In this document: positions 60,447 to 64,000 of the stretch, in pieces
Numbering within the stretch: the first letter of the stretch is position 1
Layout of the letters: every line of letters begins with the position of its first letter
NCBI RefSeq assembly: GCF_009649845.1
Contig: NZ_WJIE01000013.1
Span: forward strand, 124,001 to 188,000
Reading direction: 5' to 3'
DNA length: 64,000 bases
From: Polyangium spumosum
GTDB lineage: Bacteria; Myxococcota_A; Polyangia; Polyangiales; Polyangiaceae
Made by a program: the position numbers and the translations under genes
The notes under the pieces: model-generated
What the model was told of the DNA's origin: nothing
The model's input: the letters and a program-made list of their open reading frames with translations, nothing else
Databases searched by the model: none

Positions 60447-61593
60447 TCTCCGCGGGCGCGCCCACGCGCATCGGCGGGCCCCAGTAGCCCGTCCCGCGGC
60501 TGACGTAGATCTGCGTGTCGCCGAGCTTGTCGAGGCCCGCGACGAAGGGCTGCTGCAGGCGCACGAGCATCGTCGCGGGGAAGATCTGCCCGCCGTGCGT
60601 GTGGCCGCTGATCTGCAGGCCCACGCCCGCCGCGGCGGCCTCGAAGATCTGGCGCGGCTGGTGCGCGAGCAGGACGAGCTCGCGGCTCGGATCACGGCCG
60701 GCGAGCGCCTTCGCGAGGTCGGGGCCGTGGCCCTTCGCGTACGAGCCGCCCGTCCAGTCGTCGACGCCCGCGAGGTCGAAGCTCGCCGCGCCCTCGCCGA
60801 TCGTCACGCGCTCGTTGTGCAGCACGCGCACGCCGATCCGCGCGAGCTCCTCCATCCACGGCCCCACGCCCGAGTAGTACTCGTGGTTGCCCGTGACGAA
60901 GTAGACGCCGTACTTCGCGCGTAGATCCCCGAGCGGCGCGACGTGCTCGCGCAGCGCCTCGACCGAGCCGTCGACGAGGTCCCCCGTGATGACGACGACG
61001 TGAGGATCGAGCGCGTTCACGCGGCCGACGATCTCCGCGAGCCACGCGCGCCCGATCATCGGGCCGATGTGCACGTCCGTGAGCTGCACGATGCGGAAGG
61101 CCGACATCTCCTTCGGCAACCTGCGCAGCGCGACCGGCACCTTGCGCACCGCGACCTCGCCGAGCGCCTCCGCCGCGCCCGAGCCCGCGAGGCCAAACGT
61201 GATCATCCCGGCCGAACCGGCGATCGTGCGCGAGAGGAACATGCGCCGCGCCTCGTCGAGCGGGCGCGCCGAGAACTTCGAGAGCGCGTGCACCGCGGCG
61301 CGCATGGGCTCGCTGAGGAGCAGCGCCGAGGCGAGCAGCGCGGCGATCCCCATCCACGAGTACACGACGAACGAGAGCAGCGCGGACAACGAGCGCGGCA
61401 AGGTCCGCCCGAAGATCAGCGCCACGGGCAGCGCGACGCCGAGCCCGACGAGCAGGCGCTTGCCCCAGGTCTGCACGCGCGCGTGCAGCGCCGGCGCGCG
61501 CAACATGCGGTGCCAGAGGTAGTAGTGGACCGCGCCGACGAGCAGGGCGAAGACGCCGAGGAAGATCGCGTACTGGAGGAGGGAGCGCTGCAC
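60409..61593 (-). CDS. Membrane-bound metallophosphoesterase (YaeI-like)
   Basis: 394 residues. Three to four N-terminal membrane helices (1-110), then a calcineurin-like domain with the five motifs: 'QLTDVHIG', 'VVITGDLVDG', 'VTGNHEYYSG', 'VLLAHQPRQIF' and 'QISGHTHGGQIFP'. Acts on phosphomonoesters or lipids at the cytoplasmic membrane; the YaeI group are lipid or nucleotide phosphodiesterases. Full length. Confidence 0.9.
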   Translation of the reverse strand: MQRSLLQYAIFLGVFALLVGAVHYYLWHRMLRAPALHARVQTWGKRLLVGLGVALPVALIFGRTLPRSLSALLSFVVYSWMGIAALLASALLLSEPMRAAVHALSKFSARPLDEARRMFLSRTIAGSAGMITFGLAGSGAAEALGEVAVRKVPVALRRLPKEMSAFRIVQLTDVHIGPMIGRAWLAEIVGRVNALDPHVVVITGDLVDGSVEALREHVAPLGDLRAKYGVYFVTGNHEYYSGVGPWMEELARIGVRVLHNERVTIGEGAASFDLAGVDDWTGGSYAKGHGPDLAKALAGRDPSRELVLLAHQPRQIFEAAAAGVGLQISGHTHGGQIFPATMLVRLQQPFVAGLDKLGDTQIYVSRGTGYWGPPMRVGAPAEITLLELSSAAAG

Positions 61594-61650
61594 GGACGGA
61601 GGATGCCACGCGTTCGCGCGGGGCGCTCCGCCCAGGCCGCTTCGATCACA

Positions 61651-62514
61651 CTACTTCACGCAGACGCCGATGCCGTCGGGGAAGCTGTCGGCGCCGCCCT
61701 GGCAGAACATGCCGTCGGGGCAGTCGCTCCCGCCCGTGTGGCAGAGCGCGAGGCACTTCTTGAACGCGGCCACGCAGAGGTAACCCGCGGCGCAGGGGCA
61801 CGGATCGTCGAGGTAACCCGCGCCCGGATCGACGCAGCTCGTCGTGCCGTCCTCGCGCACGAGCGTGCACGTCTGGCCTGCGGGGCACGAGGTGTCGTCG
61901 AGCAGCGTGCACTCCGTCGCGGGGATACACACGGGGATGGCGAGCGGCGCGGCGTTCAGCGTGTCGTCGGCCATCGGCGCGGGCGCGCAGTACGTGTCCT
62001 CGGGGCAGGCCGCGACCGCGCCGCAGCAGTAGGGCCTGCACGAGCCGACGCTCGAGCCCGTGAGCGCGCAGCCGTGCCCCTGCACGCAGTCGCTCGCGCG
62101 TGTGCACGGGTCGCCGGTCTGCGAGAAGCCCGGCGTCAAACACTGGGCCGACGCGCCGTTCGGGGTCGGCACGATCTGACACGACACGAGGGGCGCGCCG
62201 TCCTCGGGGTTCATCGCGACGCTGCATCCGAGCGCGCTCTCGCCCGACATGCAGCCGGCGCCGCAGAGCTCGGTGTACGACGTGTTGCCGTCGGGCGCCG
62301 GGTTCGGCGAGGGGAACGTGATGTCGCCCGTGTTCCCGCCCGCGCCGCCGCCCGTGGGGGGCGGTTCGACCTCCGGGCCCGTGCCTGCGAAGTTGTCGCC
62401 CCCGCGATCGGACGCCAGCGAAGCGGTCTCGAACTGCATGCTGCATGCGCCGCCGAGGACAGACGCAGCCGCGAGCGAGGAGAGGAGGGAAAGCGAGGTG
62501 AGGAAGCGCTTCAT
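61651..62514 (-). CDS. Cysteine-rich lipoprotein
   Basis: 287 residues from ATG 62514. Signal ends with 'VLGGACS'; a Gly/Pro/Thr linker then leads to some 28 cysteines in regular spacings ('DPCTRASDCVQGHGCALTGSSVGSCRPYCCG', 'CTLLDDTSCPAGQTCTLV'). Such EGF- or Dickkopf-like modules are frequent in myxobacterial surface lipoproteins. No enzyme signature. Confidence 0.8.
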   Translation of the reverse strand: MKRFLTSLSLLSSLAAASVLGGACSMQFETASLASDRGGDNFAGTGPEVEPPPTGGGAGGNTGDITFPSPNPAPDGNTSYTELCGAGCMSGESALGCSVAMNPEDGAPLVSCQIVPTPNGASAQCLTPGFSQTGDPCTRASDCVQGHGCALTGSSVGSCRPYCCGAVAACPEDTYCAPAPMADDTLNAAPLAIPVCIPATECTLLDDTSCPAGQTCTLVREDGTTSCVDPGAGYLDDPCPCAAGYLCVAAFKKCLALCHTGGSDCPDGMFCQGGADSFPDGIGVCVK

Positions 62515-62690
62515 GGTGGAGGCCATAAGAAGGGGTCGAGCGCGTGATGGAACGCCCGAGTTTATCACCGCGGCTCATTCACGTCCCGTGCCGCTCGCCG
62601 CTTCCGCACGGAGACGACGCGCCAAGATCCTGGCTCCCGCGCCAGGCATGACGTCCGTGTCGTGGCCTGATGTGTGAAGGGCACAGCCGC

Positions 62691-62734
62691 ACCTCCCCTC
62701 TCCCGCGAGGGAGAGGAGAGGGGCTGGGGTGAGG
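62691..62734. repeat. Dispersed inverted repeat, copy 2
   Basis: CCTCCCCTCTCCC, GCGA, GGGAGAGGAGAGGGG, then CTGGGGTGAGG, immediately downstream (3' side) of the large partial gene. Shares the CTCTCCC-GNGA-GGGAGAG core and the GGGGTGAGG tail with the element at 46756-46797. Confidence 0.7.
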
Positions 62735-64000
62735 TTACTTCGCTTCGACGTCGCGCGTGACCACGTTGCCCGCGCTGTCGTAGACGCGGACGGCCACGAT
62801 GTGCGCCCCGGGCGGCACGATGGAGCTGACGTCGACGTCGAAGGCCTCCGCGGGCTCGTCGAGCACGCCGTCGCTCGGGAAGAGCGGGCGCCACTCGTCG
62901 GAGCCGGCGATCGAGACCTCGATGCGGGCGATGGGGCCGAGCCCGTCGACGACCTCGCCCTTGAGCTTGCGGCCTTGCATCGCGAGGGCCTTGTAGACGG
63001 GCGGCGTGTTGTCGACGAGGACCGTGGCCGACTCGAGCGAGTGCTTCTGCACGCGGTCGGGCGGGTTCGCGAGCTCGTCCGTCGCCTCGACGAGGATGCG
63101 GTAGGGGCCCTCGGGCAGGCCGGTCGTGTCCCAGTCGAGCTCGGGCCGCGTGAGCTTCTCGCCCGGCTTCTGCACGCTGCGCCACGTGCTCTGGCCTTCG
63201 AGGCGGTAGGAGACGCGGTAACGTAGCTCGTCCTGGTCGGGGTTGTCGACCTTCCACGTGAGCTTGAGCGAGCTCGACGGCTTCGGCGCCTCGCCGCCCG
63301 AGGAGACCATGCCCGTCTTGCCGCTGTTCTTGCTGCTGTTCTTCGCCGTCGCGTCGATCGACGTGACGACCGCGCGCGCGTTGTCGGTGACGAAGTAGAG
63401 CGTGACCTCGCGCAGCACGGCCTTCGGGTCGCGGCTCCATCGCGCGCGGATCTGCACGTAACGGCCCGGCGGGCTCTGGACGTCGCCGGGCGCGCCGAGG
63501 CCCGCCGACCACGCGCTCCACGTCGCGTCGGGCGTCTCGGTGTTGCCGCTGCGCGTGGAGAGCTCGAGCTGACCCTCCGAGCGCCACGCGAGGCGCCCGA
63601 ACGTCGCGCGCAGGCCCGCGTCGAGCACCTTGCTCGTCCACACGGCGTCGGCGCCGCCCGTGCCCTTGATCTCGCGGAACACCACGGGGTCGGTGGTCGC
63701 GAGGAAGCGCTGCTTGCCGCTCACCACGATGGCGCCGATCTGGCGCTCGTCCGTGTCGGCCACGAGGCTCGCGACGTGCGCGTCGTCCACCGTGTAGATG
63801 CGGCCCTCGGCGCCCGTGCCGACGTACGGCGCGCCCGCGTCGTCGACCGCGAGCGAGACGTAGTGCGACTCGTTGTCCGTGAGGAGCTGCTCGGCGATGC
63901 CGTCCTTGCCGAAGCGGTAGAGCGCGCCCTTGCCGGGCTTGCCGGGCTTCGTCGACTGCGGGGCGGCGGGGCCGGCCTTGTTGCGCTTCGGCGGCGCGAA
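62735..64000 (-). CDS. Beta-propeller/fibronectin-type protein, 3' part
   Basis: The frame stays open to the window edge (at least 421 residues), so the start lies outside. N-terminal visible part is a propeller-like repeat: 'GALYRFGKDGIAEQLLTDNESHYVSLAVDDAGAPYVGTGAEGRIYTVDD', 'ERQIGAIVVSGKQRFLAT'. Fibronectin-III-like domains follow ('LTWKVDNPDQDELRYRVSYRLEGQSTWRSV', 'LDWDTTGLPEGPYRILVEATDE') and a final 'AHIVAVRVYDSAGNVVTRDVE' strand. Secreted or cell-surface structural or sensor protein; no catalytic residues. Confidence 0.8.
   Translation of the reverse strand, partial: FAPPKRNKAGPAAPQSTKPGKPGKGALYRFGKDGIAEQLLTDNESHYVSLAVDDAGAPYVGTGAEGRIYTVDDAHVASLVADTDERQIGAIVVSGKQRFLATTDPVVFREIKGTGGADAVWTSKVLDAGLRATFGRLAWRSEGQLELSTRSGNTETPDATWSAWSAGLGAPGDVQSPPGRYVQIRARWSRDPKAVLREVTLYFVTDNARAVVTSIDATAKNSSKNSGKTGMVSSGGEAPKPSSSLKLTWKVDNPDQDELRYRVSYRLEGQSTWRSVQKPGEKLTRPELDWDTTGLPEGPYRILVEATDELANPPDRVQKHSLESATVLVDNTPPVYKALAMQGRKLKGEVVDGLGPIARIEVSIAGSDEWRPLFPSDGVLDEPAEAFDVDVSSIVPPGAHIVAVRVYDSAGNVVTRDVEAK

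Overview
The DNA is very GC-rich (about 70 percent by eye), nearly every reading frame stays open, and true genes show a strong G/C bias at third codon positions. Secreted lipoproteins with Gly/Ser-rich linkers, multihaem lipoproteins, a Hanks-type Ser/Thr kinase, PAS/STAS signalling proteins and many short cotranscribed orphan genes point to a myxobacterium, most likely of the Polyangium/Sorangium group. That assignment is inference from gene style; there is no rRNA here. The one RNA gene recognised is tRNA-Ala(CGC), with the diagnostic G3:U70 pair.

Layout. 0-3.6 kb: a TerB-like protein, a GT39-type glycosyltransferase and an unusual MinD-type ATPase fused to a J-like and a RodZ-like HTH domain. 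3.66-3.93 kb: a 21-bp repeat array. 3.9-6.05 kb: an ATPase/HNH-nuclease pair with the layout of Septu (PtuA/PtuB) phage defence. 6.1-16.6 kb: mostly housekeeping and signalling genes (DUF1015, GluQ-type tRNA synthetase, Ser/Thr kinase, poly(A) polymerase/CCA-type nucleotidyltransferase, PAS-STAS, transglutaminase, Nudix), interrupted by a second, longer 21-bp array at 8.59-8.86 kb. 16.6-24.8 kb: an extracytoplasmic redox region with a five-haem lipoprotein, trehalose phosphatase, a TlpA-like thioredoxin lipoprotein, then a tight operon of lipoproteins, DUF4266 and a TPR-DUF3570 outer-membrane protein.

24.9-28.5 kb: a VOC lipoprotein, a periplasmic cupin, a MerR regulator with a textbook 19-bp-spacer promoter driving itself and an alpha/beta hydrolase, and a methyltransferase. 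29-33.8 kb: three gene clusters whose promoters share the palindrome GTTGCAAC, including a zinc-ribbon-free L33 (rpmG) coupled to a CobW/ZigA-type GTPase; this looks like a zinc-starvation (Zur-type) regulon. 34-45.6 kb: HTTM membrane protein, tRNA-Ala, DUF4360 protein, histidine phosphatase, cysteine-rich lipoproteins, an acyltransferase/hydrolase pair, ABC-2 permease and oligoribonuclease.

45.7-64 kb: a CDF metal exporter, a CAP-domain protein, a TPR lipoprotein, an MCE/MlaD lipid-transport protein, a catalytically dead caspase-like protein behind a palindrome-covered promoter, a nucleotidase-like cytochrome-c554 fusion, methyltransferase, DEDDh exonuclease, DsbA-like lipoprotein, response regulator, membrane metallophosphoesterase, a Cys-rich lipoprotein and the 3' part of a large beta-rich protein that runs off the end.

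The strongest candidates for follow-up are the GTTGCAAC regulon, the DUF4266/DUF3570/haem-lipoprotein operon, the pseudo-caspase, the MinD-J-HTH fusion and the dispersed structured and 21-bp repeats.
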